A DNA stretch of 64,000 nucleotides, from the NCBI GenBank assembly GCA_023423975.1, contig JAFAEO010000004.1:124001-188000 (forward strand). Direction: 5' to 3'. Source of the DNA: Pseudomonadota bacterium (lineage in GTDB: Bacteria > Pseudomonadota > Gammaproteobacteria > Burkholderiales > Burkholderiaceae_B). A program made the position numbers and the translations under genes. This document shows positions 17,077 through 26,090 of this stretch, one piece after another (the stretch's first letter is position 1; the number at the start of each line of letters is the position of its first letter). Under the pieces are notes generated by a model. It had not been told where the DNA came from. It saw only the letters and a list, made by a program, of their open reading frames with translations, and searched no databases.

Positions 17077-17859
17077 ATGAATAACACACTGATAAATGGA
17101 CTGCAGATAATCGAAATACTGTGTCACAGCGAGCGCTCGCTGAAACTGACCGATATTTCCAATGAGACGGGTCTGGTAAAGAGTAACGTTCACCGATTAT
17201 TGCAGGCGCTGACAGCCCATAACTACGTTATCAGGGATGAACGCAACGGTGAATACAGCGCGTCAATCAAACTGTGGGAACTGGGCTCGGCCGTACTGTC
17301 AAAACTTGACCTGCGCACACATTCTGAAAAATGGATGGACAGTCTTTCCCAATTGACATCCCAGAGCTCCCATTTGTCGGTGATCGATCACATGGAAGTG
17401 GTCTATGTCCATAAAATAGACAGCCCCAATCCAATCCGCGCCTACACGCAGATCGGCGGCCGGGTGCCCATATACGCAGTAGCAACCGGCAAGGTAATGC
17501 TTGCCTATCAGTCGGATGTATTTATCCAGCGCGTGGCCAGCAATCTTCAGCAATTTACACCCAACACCATCACCACTCAAAAAAAATTATTACTTGAAAT
17601 CGACAAGATCAGAAAGCAGGGTTATGCCGTCAACAAAGGGGAATGGCGAGATGGCGTCTATGGGGTTGCCGCGCCTATTTCAGATGGCTCTGGCAGCGTC
17701 ATTGCAGCCATAGGCGTTTCCGGCCCGGCGGCAGGATTCAAGCCAAGGAAGATCAGGGAATATGCACAACTTCTGACCCAGGCATCCTCGGCGATTACCT
17801 TTGCGCTCGGTGGCGACAAGGGGTATACGAATCTGCAACGGATAACACATATGTGGTAA
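17077..17859 (+). CDS. IclR-family transcriptional regulator
   Basis: A 260-residue regulator with an N-terminal winged helix (INGLQIIEILCH, then LTDISNETGLVKSNVHRLLQAL, about residues 8-75) and an IclR effector domain (PIYAVATGKVMLAY, GVAAPISDGSGSVIAAIGVSGPA). The ATG at 17077 is chosen over a TTG six bases earlier because GGAA stands 10 bases before it. It is divergent from the CoA-transferase/thiol-dioxygenase operon with about 108 bp between starts and precedes the aminotransferase gene by 186 bp. It is the natural candidate regulator for the leftward operon and possibly the rightward one. Confidence 0.9.
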   Translation: MNNTLINGLQIIEILCHSERSLKLTDISNETGLVKSNVHRLLQALTAHNYVIRDERNGEYSASIKLWELGSAVLSKLDLRTHSEKWMDSLSQLTSQSSHLSVIDHMEVVYVHKIDSPNPIRAYTQIGGRVPIYAVATGKVMLAYQSDVFIQRVASNLQQFTPNTITTQKKLLLEIDKIRKQGYAVNKGEWRDGVYGVAAPISDGSGSVIAAIGVSGPAAGFKPRKIREYAQLLTQASSAITFALGGDKGYTNLQRITHMW

Positions 17860-18045
17860 GGGTAATCGCCAATACAAAACACGAACACTGGTTTTAATAA
17901 AAATCAGGCGATTTTCCAGAATGTAGAATTCTTGTGATTTATCCAAATAATAAACATAATGAATTGCACCAGGAAATTTCGATGAACACATGCCAGACAT
18001 TCCAGGTTCAGATCAATAAATCAATATTATTTTCAGGAGCATTCG

Positions 18046-19461
18046 ATGGTCACCGGCAATTCCAGTAATAACGCGGATATCAAAAATTTGGTTCACCCCT
18101 ACACGAATCTGGGTAACCACCTCACCAATGGTCCAATGATTTTTGAACGCGGCGAAGGGGTATATGTCTTCGATGACCAGGGACGTCGTTTTCTGGAAGG
18201 GATGTCAGGGCTATGGAGCACATCCCTGGGGTTTTCGGAAGAACGCCTGATGAATGCGGCTATTGAACAGTTCAAGAAACTTCCCTACTACCATCTGTTC
18301 AATTCCCGTTCCAATAAACCGGCTATCGATCTTTCCGCCAAATTGCTGGAGATGGCGCCAGACACGCTGGGAAAAGTGCTCTTTTCCAATTCCGGTTCGG
18401 AAGCCAACGACGCAGCATTAAAACTGGTCTGGTTTTATAACAATGCCATGGGACGGCCGCAGAAGAAGAAAATCATTTCGCGCTGGCGCGGTTACCACGG
18501 TGTGACAATCGCATCGGCAAGCCTGACTGGATTGCCTGCCAACCATCAGGATTTTGACCTGCCGATCGACCGTGTGCTGCATACCGATTGCCCCAGCTAC
18601 TACCACGGCGCCGAGCCAGGCGAGACCGAGAGCCAGTTCACGCAACGCATCGTCAACAACCTGGAACAGCTGATTCTCAAGGAAGGCCCGGATACGGTCG
18701 CCGCGTTTATTGCAGAGCCTGTTATGGGTTCAGGGGGCGTAATTGTGCCGCCTGCCGGCTATTTCGATCTGGTGCAAAAGGTCCTGAAAAAGCACGATAT
18801 TCTTTTCATTGTCGATGAGGTCATTTGCGGTTTTGGTCGCACCGGAAATATGTTCGGCTCGGAAACGTTTAATTTGCAGCCCGACATTATGACGGTGGCA
18901 AAGGCGTTGTCCTCATCGTACCTGCCGATTTCGGCAACCATGGTCAGCCAGACGATTTATGACAAACTCGTCGAACAAAGCGACAAGGTCGGCATCTTTG
19001 CCCACGGCGTGACGTATTCCGGCCATCCTATCTGCGCAGCCGTTGCACTCGAAACGCTTAATATCTACCAAGAACGTAATATTGTCGGACATGTTCAGGA
19101 AGTTGCCCCATATTTTCAGCAACGCTTGCATCAACTGGCCTCACACCCGCTGGTCGGACAAGCCCGCGGCGTCGGGTTAATCGGAGCGCTGGAGCTCACG
19201 GCCGACAAAGAGACCAAACAGCCCTTTGACGCAGCGCTCAAGATAGAAAAAACGGTACAGGACAACGTGGCAAAACATGGCGTACTGGTGCGAGGCATTC
19301 GTAATGCGGTCGCCTTGTGCCCGCCCCTGATTATCACCATCGAACAGATTGACCAATTGTTTGACGCCCTGGAAAAAGGACTGGACGACACATTGGCGAC
19401 CCTGCCAAACACCGGCAATGGAGCCGGGCAGGAAAAACAAGTCACAGCAACAGCGAAATAA
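18046..19461 (+). CDS. Class III PLP-dependent aminotransferase (omega-amino acid/pyruvate type)
   Basis: A 471-residue fold-type I enzyme. The PLP aspartate is in IVDEVICGFGRTG (about Asp257) and the Schiff-base lysine in TVAKALSSSYLPISA (Lys286). SNSGSEANDAALK binds the cofactor phosphate. GLWSTSLGF near the N-terminus is typical of omega-aminotransferases such as taurine:pyruvate and beta-alanine:pyruvate enzymes. It would convert a terminal amine or an omega-amino acid into an aldehyde. CAGGAG precedes the start. An ABC transporter of the oligopeptide class follows, so the amine donor is probably imported by it. Amino-sulfonates or amino-sulfinates are possible given the sulfur genes next door, but unproven. 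Confidence 0.9.
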   Translation: MVTGNSSNNADIKNLVHPYTNLGNHLTNGPMIFERGEGVYVFDDQGRRFLEGMSGLWSTSLGFSEERLMNAAIEQFKKLPYYHLFNSRSNKPAIDLSAKLLEMAPDTLGKVLFSNSGSEANDAALKLVWFYNNAMGRPQKKKIISRWRGYHGVTIASASLTGLPANHQDFDLPIDRVLHTDCPSYYHGAEPGETESQFTQRIVNNLEQLILKEGPDTVAAFIAEPVMGSGGVIVPPAGYFDLVQKVLKKHDILFIVDEVICGFGRTGNMFGSETFNLQPDIMTVAKALSSSYLPISATMVSQTIYDKLVEQSDKVGIFAHGVTYSGHPICAAVALETLNIYQERNIVGHVQEVAPYFQQRLHQLASHPLVGQARGVGLIGALELTADKETKQPFDAALKIEKTVQDNVAKHGVLVRGIRNAVALCPPLIITIEQIDQLFDALEKGLDDTLATLPNTGNGAGQEKQVTATAK

Positions 19462-19568
19462 CAATCAATGCCGCGGCCATCACGACCGGCACGCGTATGC
19501 CCTGGGAAAACCTGTCCGAATATGCCAGACGGCATGGTACGAACAGACCCGACTAAACGGAGAGAGAC

Positions 19569-21164
19569 ATGCATTTCACAAGATTGAATAACGTCTTAAA
19601 GCCGCTGCTTACAGCGGCATTGATCGGTTGCGCCCTGCCGGCCCTGGCTGCAACGCCCAAGGACACGCTCATCATGGCCAGGAAAATCGATGACATCAAA
19701 ACACTCGACCCAGCCGAGGTATTCGAATGGGGTAGCGGCGAAGTCATCAACAACATCTATACCAGGCTGGTTGCACTTGACCCGAACGACCTTACAAAAC
19801 TGACGGGGGGCGTGGCACAAAGCTGGAAGGTGTCCGAGGACGGTCTGACTTATGAGTTCAAGATCCGCCCGAACATGAAATTTCACTCGGGCAATCCGGT
19901 CACGGCCAAGGATGTAGAGTATTCTTTAAGGCGCGTCGTTCATTTGAAGAAAACCCCGGTGTTCATTTTCAATCAGCTAGGCTGGACTTCAGAGACGGTT
20001 GATGACATGGTCAAGGCCGTCGACAACGACACAGTAGTCCTGAAAATTGCCAAACCCTATGCCACGTCTTTGGTGATCAACTGTCTTTCTGCCGGTGTCG
20101 GTTCGATCGTCGACAGTGCCGAGGTACAGAAACACATCAAAGACAATGATTACGGCTATGAATGGCTGCGTACCCATTCTGCCGGATCGGGCGCCTATAA
20201 GCTTGTTGTATGGAAGCCCAAAGATGCCGTCGTCATGGAGGCCAATCCGAATTTCTATCTGGGTGCGCCAAAAATGAAGCGATTTATTGTGCGTCATATC
20301 GCGGAGCCGTCAGCCCAGCGTCTGCTGCTGGATGCGGGTGACATTGATATTGCACGGGATCTGAGCGCCGATCAGGTCAAGCAAGCCCGCAAGAACGATA
20401 AATTCAATGTTTCGACTACCGAAAAGCTCAGCACCTATTATCTTGGCCTGAACTCTGCCAAAAGCAAACCGCTGGCCAACGAGAAAGTCTGGGAGGCCAT
20501 GCGTTGGCTCATCGACTACCAAGGCATGGCTGGCTCCTTTCTGGATGGATACTATACGGTGCATCAGTCTTTCCTGACGGGACCAAATGGACTCAAGGAC
20601 AAGCCCTATAAGCTGGATGTGGACAAGGCAAAGGCGTTGCTTAAAGAAGCGGGCTATGCGGATGGTTTCAGCATCAGCATGGATGTATACAACACCTCGC
20701 CGCAGACAGACATCGGACAATCGATCCAATCGACATTCGCACTTGCCGGCATCAAAGTGAACTTGATACAAAGCGACAAGGCGCAGGCACTGACAAAATA
20801 TCGCACCCGAGCGCATGAAATCATGCTGGCAGCATGGTCTCCCGACTATATGGACCCTCACTCCACGGCTGAGTTCTTTGTTCGCAATGTTGACAATTCC
20901 GATGCATCAAAGAATAAAACGGCGGCCTGGCGCAATGGCTGGAGCATTCCTGAAATGTCGGACCTGACTGAAAAGGCAATGATGGAACGCGATACTGAAG
21001 CCCGCCTGGACATTTATAGAAAGCAACAGGAAACCGTGCAGAAAAATTCTCCCATGATCATGATGTTCCAACTGCTGGAGAACTCCGTGCTGCAAAAGAA
21101 CGTCAGCAATTTTGTATCCGGCCCCGGTTTTGACACGGCCATGTACTGGAAAATCGAAAAGTAA
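19569..21164 (+). CDS. ABC transporter solute-binding protein, family 5 (peptide/opine/nickel type)
   Basis: A 531-residue periplasmic protein with a clear signal peptide (hydrophobic segment about residues 12-26, cleavage near ALAATPKD). SBP_bac_5 features are KTLDPAEVFEWGSGEVINN, LAQ-like GVAQSWKVSEDGLTYEFKIR and KFHSGNPVTAKDVEYSLRR (each shown only in part here). The family binds di/oligopeptides, opines, nickel-chelators or other amino compounds. GGAGAGAG precedes the ATG. It is the first gene of a five-gene transporter set with the two permease and two ATPase genes closely packed or overlapping. The aminotransferase upstream hints at an amino compound as ligand. Confidence 0.9.
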   Translation: MHFTRLNNVLKPLLTAALIGCALPALAATPKDTLIMARKIDDIKTLDPAEVFEWGSGEVINNIYTRLVALDPNDLTKLTGGVAQSWKVSEDGLTYEFKIRPNMKFHSGNPVTAKDVEYSLRRVVHLKKTPVFIFNQLGWTSETVDDMVKAVDNDTVVLKIAKPYATSLVINCLSAGVGSIVDSAEVQKHIKDNDYGYEWLRTHSAGSGAYKLVVWKPKDAVVMEANPNFYLGAPKMKRFIVRHIAEPSAQRLLLDAGDIDIARDLSADQVKQARKNDKFNVSTTEKLSTYYLGLNSAKSKPLANEKVWEAMRWLIDYQGMAGSFLDGYYTVHQSFLTGPNGLKDKPYKLDVDKAKALLKEAGYADGFSISMDVYNTSPQTDIGQSIQSTFALAGIKVNLIQSDKAQALTKYRTRAHEIMLAAWSPDYMDPHSTAEFFVRNVDNSDASKNKTAAWRNGWSIPEMSDLTEKAMMERDTEARLDIYRKQQETVQKNSPMIMMFQLLENSVLQKNVSNFVSGPGFDTAMYWKIEK

Positions 21165-21185
21165 ATTGACAGCCCATTGACAGGA

Positions 21186-22244
21186 ATGACTATTTTGCCT
21201 GATTTGTCCAAGTTTCCCGTTTTACGAAATACCGTCAAAACCACAGGGGATGTTGCCGCGACCTTATGCATCACGCTTTTCGGCCTATTGCTGGTCACCT
21301 TTGTGATCGGCCGGGTTATTCCGATTGATCCGGTCCTTGCCATCACGGGGGACCGGGTAAGCCCCGAGGTTTACGCCAAGGTCCGGGATGAACTGGGGCT
21401 TGACCTGCCAATGTGGCAGCAGTTCCTGAACTATCTGGGCAAACTGTTCCAGGGCGACTTCGGCACGTCAGTACTGACGTCACAATCGGTTCTGCACGAT
21501 GTCGCCACATATTTTCCGGCCACCATCGAACTGGCACTTGCCGGCACTTTTATCGGGATTGTGTTCGGCGTACCGCTGGGTATAGCATCTGCCATTTACA
21601 AAAACACGTGGCTTGACCAGATTATCCGCATCGTTTCCCTTATCGGCTATTCCATTCCCATCTTCTGGTTGGGGCTGGTGGGTTTACTTATCTTCTATGT
21701 CAAGCTCGGTTGGGTGGGCGGCGTAGGTCGCCTGGACGTTGCCTTCGAGTACATTATTGAACGCCAGACCGGCTTTATCATGCTGGATGCCATTCTGAGC
21801 GGACAATGGGACATACTGGAAAATTTCCTGTCCCATCTTGCACTACCGGCCTTTTTGCTGGGTTATCTTTCCATGGCCTACATTTCCCGCATGACGCGCT
21901 CGTTCATGCTTGAGCAGCTCGGTCAGATCTATATCACCACGGCCCGAGTCAAAGGCCTGAGCGAAGCGCGGGTCATATGGCATGCGTTCAGGAACACGCT
22001 TACCCAACTTGTCACGGTTATTTCCCTGACATTTGCCAATCTGCTGGAAGGCGCGGTCCTGACCGAAACCGTGTTCGCCTGGCCAGGAATCGGACTTTAT
22101 ATTACGAATTCGCTTTTTGCTGCCGATATGAATGCCGTATTGGGCGGCACCACCATTATCGGCATTTGCTTTGTACTGATCAATATCGCCGCCGACGCAC
22201 TTGGACGCATCTTTGACCCTCGAATCCGCAGGAGCGCATCATGA
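21186..22244 (+). CDS. ABC transporter permease, DppB type
   Basis: About 352 residues with six predicted membrane segments (first at GLLLVTFVIGRVIPIDPVLA, shown at its 20-residue core) and the cytoplasmic EAA-like loop TTARVKGLSEARVIWHAF that docks to the ATPase. The translation start is ambiguous: ATG at 21186, TTG at 21177 and TTG at 21195 are all in frame, and only the last has AGGA at normal distance. The gene follows the solute-binding protein closely and overlaps the next permease gene by ATGA. Confidence 0.88.
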   Translation: MTILPDLSKFPVLRNTVKTTGDVAATLCITLFGLLLVTFVIGRVIPIDPVLAITGDRVSPEVYAKVRDELGLDLPMWQQFLNYLGKLFQGDFGTSVLTSQSVLHDVATYFPATIELALAGTFIGIVFGVPLGIASAIYKNTWLDQIIRIVSLIGYSIPIFWLGLVGLLIFYVKLGWVGGVGRLDVAFEYIIERQTGFIMLDAILSGQWDILENFLSHLALPAFLLGYLSMAYISRMTRSFMLEQLGQIYITTARVKGLSEARVIWHAFRNTLTQLVTVISLTFANLLEGAVLTETVFAWPGIGLYITNSLFAADMNAVLGGTTIIGICFVLINIAADALGRIFDPRIRRSAS

Positions 22245-23128
22245 AAACCTGGCTGCTCTCCGATGTACCCGATTCGCGCTTCCAGGCCGGTTGCGGGCAG
22301 TTTTATCTTATCTGCCTGTCATTTTTCCGCAGCCCTTTAGCCCTCGTCGGCCTGCTGATTGTGCTCACGCTGATCCTGTTCGCCATTTTCGCGCCTGCCA
22401 TCGCATCGCACGATCCTTACACGCAGTCGCTCGCAAACCGCCTGCTGACACCCAGCGCAGAGCACTGGCTGGGCACCGATCACCTTGGCCGTGATATCTG
22501 GAGCCGGGTCGTCTTCGGCTCGCGCTCGACCCTGCTGGTGATTGTTACCGTTGCGATCATCGTGGGCCCTATTGGCCTGCTGGTTGGCATTATTGCCGGC
22601 TATAGCGGTGGCGCCGTGGATCGTGTCCTGATGCGCATCACCGATATCTTCCTTGCCTTTCCACGATTGATCCTGGCACTTGCATTTACCGCCGTGCTTG
22701 AGCCCGGCCTGCAAAGCGCCATCATCGCCATAGCGGTAACATCCTGGCCTGCCTATGCCAGGCTGGCACGTGCTGAAACCACGATTTACAAGGACGCGGA
22801 TTTCATTCAGGCCATCCGGCTGCAAGGCGCCTCGACACCTCGTATTTTGCTGGGGCATATCACGCCGCTGTGCCTGCCGTCGATCATAGTGCGCCTGACG
22901 CTGGACATGGCCGGAGTGATCCTGATTGCCGCCGGCCTGGGCTTCCTGGGTCTGGGCGCGCAACCACCGCTGGCTGAATGGGGCAGTATGGTATCCAGTG
23001 GCCGTGACTATCTGCTGGATTACTGGTGGATTGCCACAACGCCGGGCATTGCCATCTGCATTGTCAGTCTTGGATTTAATATTCTGGGCGATGGGCTCAG
23101 AGATGTCCTTGATCCGAGAACAAGGTAA
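22241..23128 (+). CDS. ABC transporter permease, DppC type
   Basis: A 295-residue inner-membrane protein of the DppC/OppC class: an N-terminal membrane segment (VGLLIVLTLILFAIFAPAIA), a periplasmic stretch ending in LGTDHLGRDIWSRVVFGSR (in part), then five more membrane helices and the EAA loop AIRLQGASTPRILLGHI. Its start overlaps the stop of the preceding permease gene by 4 bp, so the two are translationally coupled. It forms the pore as a heterodimer with the DppB-type subunit. Confidence 0.9.
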   Translation: MKTWLLSDVPDSRFQAGCGQFYLICLSFFRSPLALVGLLIVLTLILFAIFAPAIASHDPYTQSLANRLLTPSAEHWLGTDHLGRDIWSRVVFGSRSTLLVIVTVAIIVGPIGLLVGIIAGYSGGAVDRVLMRITDIFLAFPRLILALAFTAVLEPGLQSAIIAIAVTSWPAYARLARAETTIYKDADFIQAIRLQGASTPRILLGHITPLCLPSIIVRLTLDMAGVILIAAGLGFLGLGAQPPLAEWGSMVSSGRDYLLDYWWIATTPGIAICIVSLGFNILGDGLRDVLDPRTR

Positions 23129-23131
23129 CCA

Positions 23132-23971
23132 ATGAGCACACAATTATTATCCGTCCGTGATCTGAATGTCACGTTCGATACCCCGAAAGGGCCATTTCAG
23201 GCTGTTCAGAATGTCAGCTGGAGCATGGGTGTTGAAAAAATAGGCATCGTCGGGGAGTCCGGCTCGGGCAAATCCATTTCTGTCAAAAGCATCTTGGGAC
23301 TGGTGCAAAAGCCGGCCCTGGTACAGGCTACGCAGCTGGAGTTTAACGGGATGGATTTGCGTGCCCTGAATGGCAGGCAATGGCGAACCGTACGCGGCCG
23401 GCGCATTTCCATGATCATGCAGGATCCCCATTACTCGCTGAACCCGATTATGACCGTGGGCAGTCAGATTATGGAATCGTACCTGACCCATCACAAGGTC
23501 GGCAAGGCTGTTGCAAAAAGCAAAACCCTGGAAATGCTCGAATCAGTAAGAATCAAGGATCCGGAACGTGTTTTCAAAGCCTATCCGCATGAGATCAGTG
23601 GCGGAATGGGGCAACGCGTGATGATCGCCATGATGCTGATTCCCCAGCCTGAATTGCTGATTGCTGACGAGCCCACCTCTGCCCTGGATGTATCGGTCCA
23701 AAATCAAATATTGTTCCTGATCAACGAAATGGTCACGCAAAGGAATATGGGTCTGATTTTTATCAGTCACGATCTGAACCTGGTATCCACCTTTTGTGAC
23801 CGGATCATCATCATGTACCGCGGACGTGTTGTCGAACAATGCAAGGCGTCGCAATTGCATGCCTCTGTCCATCCATACACACGGGGGTTGCTCAGTTGCG
23901 TTCCCAGTCTGGACCAGAAAAAACAACGCCTGGAAGTACTCAGTCGTGAGCCCAGCTGGAGTCTGCCATGA
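23132..23971 (+). CDS. ABC transporter ATP-binding protein, DppD type
   Basis: A 279-residue cytoplasmic ATPase with Walker A GESGSGKS, signature ISGGMGQR (the usual Gln after GG is replaced by Met), Walker B ELLIADEP, and the switch His in FISHDL. The C-terminus ends soon after HPYTRGLLSCVPSL and lacks the long oligopeptide-type tail, so the size is closer to NikD than to DppD. It starts 3 bp after the permease gene and overlaps the next ATPase gene by 4 bp. Confidence 0.9.
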   Translation: MSTQLLSVRDLNVTFDTPKGPFQAVQNVSWSMGVEKIGIVGESGSGKSISVKSILGLVQKPALVQATQLEFNGMDLRALNGRQWRTVRGRRISMIMQDPHYSLNPIMTVGSQIMESYLTHHKVGKAVAKSKTLEMLESVRIKDPERVFKAYPHEISGGMGQRVMIAMMLIPQPELLIADEPTSALDVSVQNQILFLINEMVTQRNMGLIFISHDLNLVSTFCDRIIIMYRGRVVEQCKASQLHASVHPYTRGLLSCVPSLDQKKQRLEVLSREPSWSLP

Positions 23972-24735
23972 CCAGACCTATTATTTGCGTTTCAAGACTG
24001 AATGTCGAGTTCGAAAAACACAGAGTAATTTCCGATCTTTCCTTTGAGGTTAAGAAAGGTCAATGCTTTGGCTTGGTAGGTGAATCAGGCTCGGGAAAAA
24101 CCACGGTGCTGCGCACCATCATGGGTCTGGTAAAGGCGCAATCGGGATCCATTGAGGTAGACGACATCAAACTTGATCGCAAATGGGAGCATCATTTTTA
24201 CCGCAAAGTCCAAATGGTGTTCCAGGACCCCTACGGTTCGCTGCATCCCAAGCATTCCATCGATCGCACGTTGACCGAACCGTTAAGAATCCACGGCATC
24301 AATAATATTGAAGTACGCGTGCGCAAAGCGCTGGATGATGTCGGACTGGACGCCAGTTTCCGATATCGCTTTCCCCATCAATTGTCCGGCGGACAGCGCC
24401 AGCGCGTGGCCATCGCAAGAGCCCTGATTACAGAACCGGACATCCTGGTGATGGATGAGCCGACATCGGCCCTGGACGTGTCCGTTCAGGCAGAAATTCT
24501 CAATTTGCTGGACGATTTGCGTCGGGAACGTCAACTGACCTATCTACTGGTGAGCCATAACCTGGCGGTCATCGCACACATGTGTGATCGGCTGGCAGTG
24601 ATGCGCAATGGAGAAATTGTAGAACAAATGCCCCCCGAAGCCCTATATAGTCAAACGGCGACAATGCCCTATTCCCAGGAGCTTATTCGGGCAAGTCGGG
24701 GTCCGGAGCTACATTGCGCCACAAGTCCTGGTTAG
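23968..24735 (+). CDS. ABC transporter ATP-binding protein, DppF type
   Basis: A 255-residue ATPase with Walker A GESGSGKT, signature LSGGQRQR, Walker B DILVMDEP and switch His in LLVSHNL. It pairs with the DppD-type subunit. The stop codon lies inside a frame that encodes the end of a VapC toxin, and the last residues (about GPELHCATSPG) look unlike the family, so the original 3' end may have been replaced by a rearrangement at this point. The protein still holds all parts needed for ATP hydrolysis. Confidence 0.88.
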   Translation: MTRPIICVSRLNVEFEKHRVISDLSFEVKKGQCFGLVGESGSGKTTVLRTIMGLVKAQSGSIEVDDIKLDRKWEHHFYRKVQMVFQDPYGSLHPKHSIDRTLTEPLRIHGINNIEVRVRKALDDVGLDASFRYRFPHQLSGGQRQRVAIARALITEPDILVMDEPTSALDVSVQAEILNLLDDLRRERQLTYLLVSHNLAVIAHMCDRLAVMRNGEIVEQMPPEALYSQTATMPYSQELIRASRGPELHCATSPG

Positions 24736-24872
24736 GGGTGCAGATTGATTGCAGCAACGACACATGGATCGCGGCACAGGCTTTGGCAATCAAAGCCGTG
24801 CTGGTAACAGACAATGAGCGGGAATTCTCGCGCGGACCCAACCTGCCGATAGAGAACTGGCTGGTACGATGA
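24735..24872 (+). pseudogene. vapC (PIN-domain toxin) 3' remnant
   Basis: In the frame starting at 24735 the DNA encodes the end of a VapC toxin: GVQIDCSNDTWIAAQALA, AVLVTDNEREFSRGPNLP and IENWLVR, then a stop at 24870. The ND-W-IAA-ALA segment with its catalytic Asp and the final TDN-REF motif are diagnostic of the last third of PIN-domain VapC proteins. No start codon, N-terminal two thirds or vapB antitoxin gene is present upstream, where the ABC transporter ATPase ends. It is a relic of a toxin-antitoxin unit. Confidence 0.75.
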
Positions 24873-24929
24873 TGCAGCTACCGCGAAACAAAACTCCCCC
24901 GGATATCACCTGGCATCGCTAAAACCCAA

Positions 24930-25904
24930 CTACGCCAGCACCGCCTGGCCCGCCGTTTTGCAAAAATTGCGCCGGTAGTTCGAGGGCGAAGTGCCCAGTT
25001 GGGCGGCAAATTGCTGGCGCAGGGCCAGGGTTGTCCCAAAGCCGGCTTCTGCTGTGATGCGTTCAATAGACAAATCTGTTGTCTCCAGCAAATGCTGTGC
25101 CCTGGCCACCCGCTCGGTATTGAGCCACCGATTAACGGTGGTGCCGGTTGCTTCCCGAAAGCGCCGGGTAAAGGTGCGCCGGCTCATGCTGGCCACGCTG
25201 GCCAGCGTATCCAGTGATAAAGGTTCCTGCAAGTGCTCACGCGCCCATTCCAGCACGCCGGGCAAACGATTGCTATCGGCAAGCTTTGGCACCGGCCGTT
25301 CAATATACTGCGCCTGTCCGCCAGGCCGGTGCGGCGGCGTCACCAGCAGCCGGGCGACATGATTGGTCGCTTCGTAGCCCTGATGCTCACGCAGCAAATG
25401 CAGGCAGCAATCAATGGCGGCAACGGTACCGGCCGAAGTCACCACGTTGTCATCGGCCACATACAGTACGTCGGGTCGGAACAAGGTCTGCGGAAAACGC
25501 CGCGCAAACACGTCGCGCGCCACCCAATGCGTGGTCGCTTCCCGGCCATCGAGCAAGCCGGCGTCCCCCAGTACGAATGCGCCCAGACACAAACCCACGA
25601 TCAACTTGCCGTTGGCGTGTGCCTGTCGCAATGCCATGGTGAGTTCCTCCGGCGCAGGCACTTCGGGGTCGCTCCAGGCGGGAACAATGATGATATCGGC
25701 CTGCTGCAATGCCGGCAGGCCCTCGGGCACCTCGATCAGGACCCCTTGGTCTGTACGTATCTGGCCTGGTGTTTGAGCCACGTACTGTATCGTGAATTGA
25801 CCCGAGCCTGACCCATTATTGGCGCCCAGGACAAGGCCGGGAACTGAAAGGTGAAAAAGGCTGACATCTTCAAAAGCCAGCACGGCTACGCGAATGTGAG
25901 ACAT
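24930..25904 (-). CDS. GlxA-family transcriptional regulator (DJ-1/PfpI domain plus AraC HTH)
   Basis: A 324-residue regulator. The N-terminal half is a DJ-1/PfpI-like domain (IRVAVLAFEDVSLFHLSVPG, with the nucleophile-elbow-like GLCLGAFVLG near residue 105). The C-terminal half carries two AraC helix-turn-helix units (LDTLASVASMSRRTFTRRFR and ITAEAGFGTTLALRQQF). I start it at 25904 (MSHIRVAVLAF), where homology begins, not at the AT-rich upstream in-frame ATG. It is divergent from a secreted metallo-hydrolase gene with about 186 bp between the starts and probably regulates it. Confidence 0.88.
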   Translation of the reverse strand: MSHIRVAVLAFEDVSLFHLSVPGLVLGANNGSGSGQFTIQYVAQTPGQIRTDQGVLIEVPEGLPALQQADIIIVPAWSDPEVPAPEELTMALRQAHANGKLIVGLCLGAFVLGDAGLLDGREATTHWVARDVFARRFPQTLFRPDVLYVADDNVVTSAGTVAAIDCCLHLLREHQGYEATNHVARLLVTPPHRPGGQAQYIERPVPKLADSNRLPGVLEWAREHLQEPLSLDTLASVASMSRRTFTRRFREATGTTVNRWLNTERVARAQHLLETTDLSIERITAEAGFGTTLALRQQFAAQLGTSPSNYRRNFCKTAGQAVLA

Positions 25905-26090
25905 AAGTGAATCACCACTTAAAATGGGCAATTGACCTGATTTTAATCTATATATTATTTCAGGCCAAAGAATAAGCATTTTTTTGGCCTGTTTTTATCT
26001 AATATTGTCATTCAGGCCACTTTTATGAAACACCTGCGGGGCACACAATAGAGGCTCATCAATAACCAAGTAATCCATTGGAGTAGCCAC

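Noticed and set aside
22337..23143. Long open frame (268 codons) on the minus strand
   Set aside because: It is the mirror of the DppC-type permease; composition is polar and repetitive, as expected from antisense of membrane helices.
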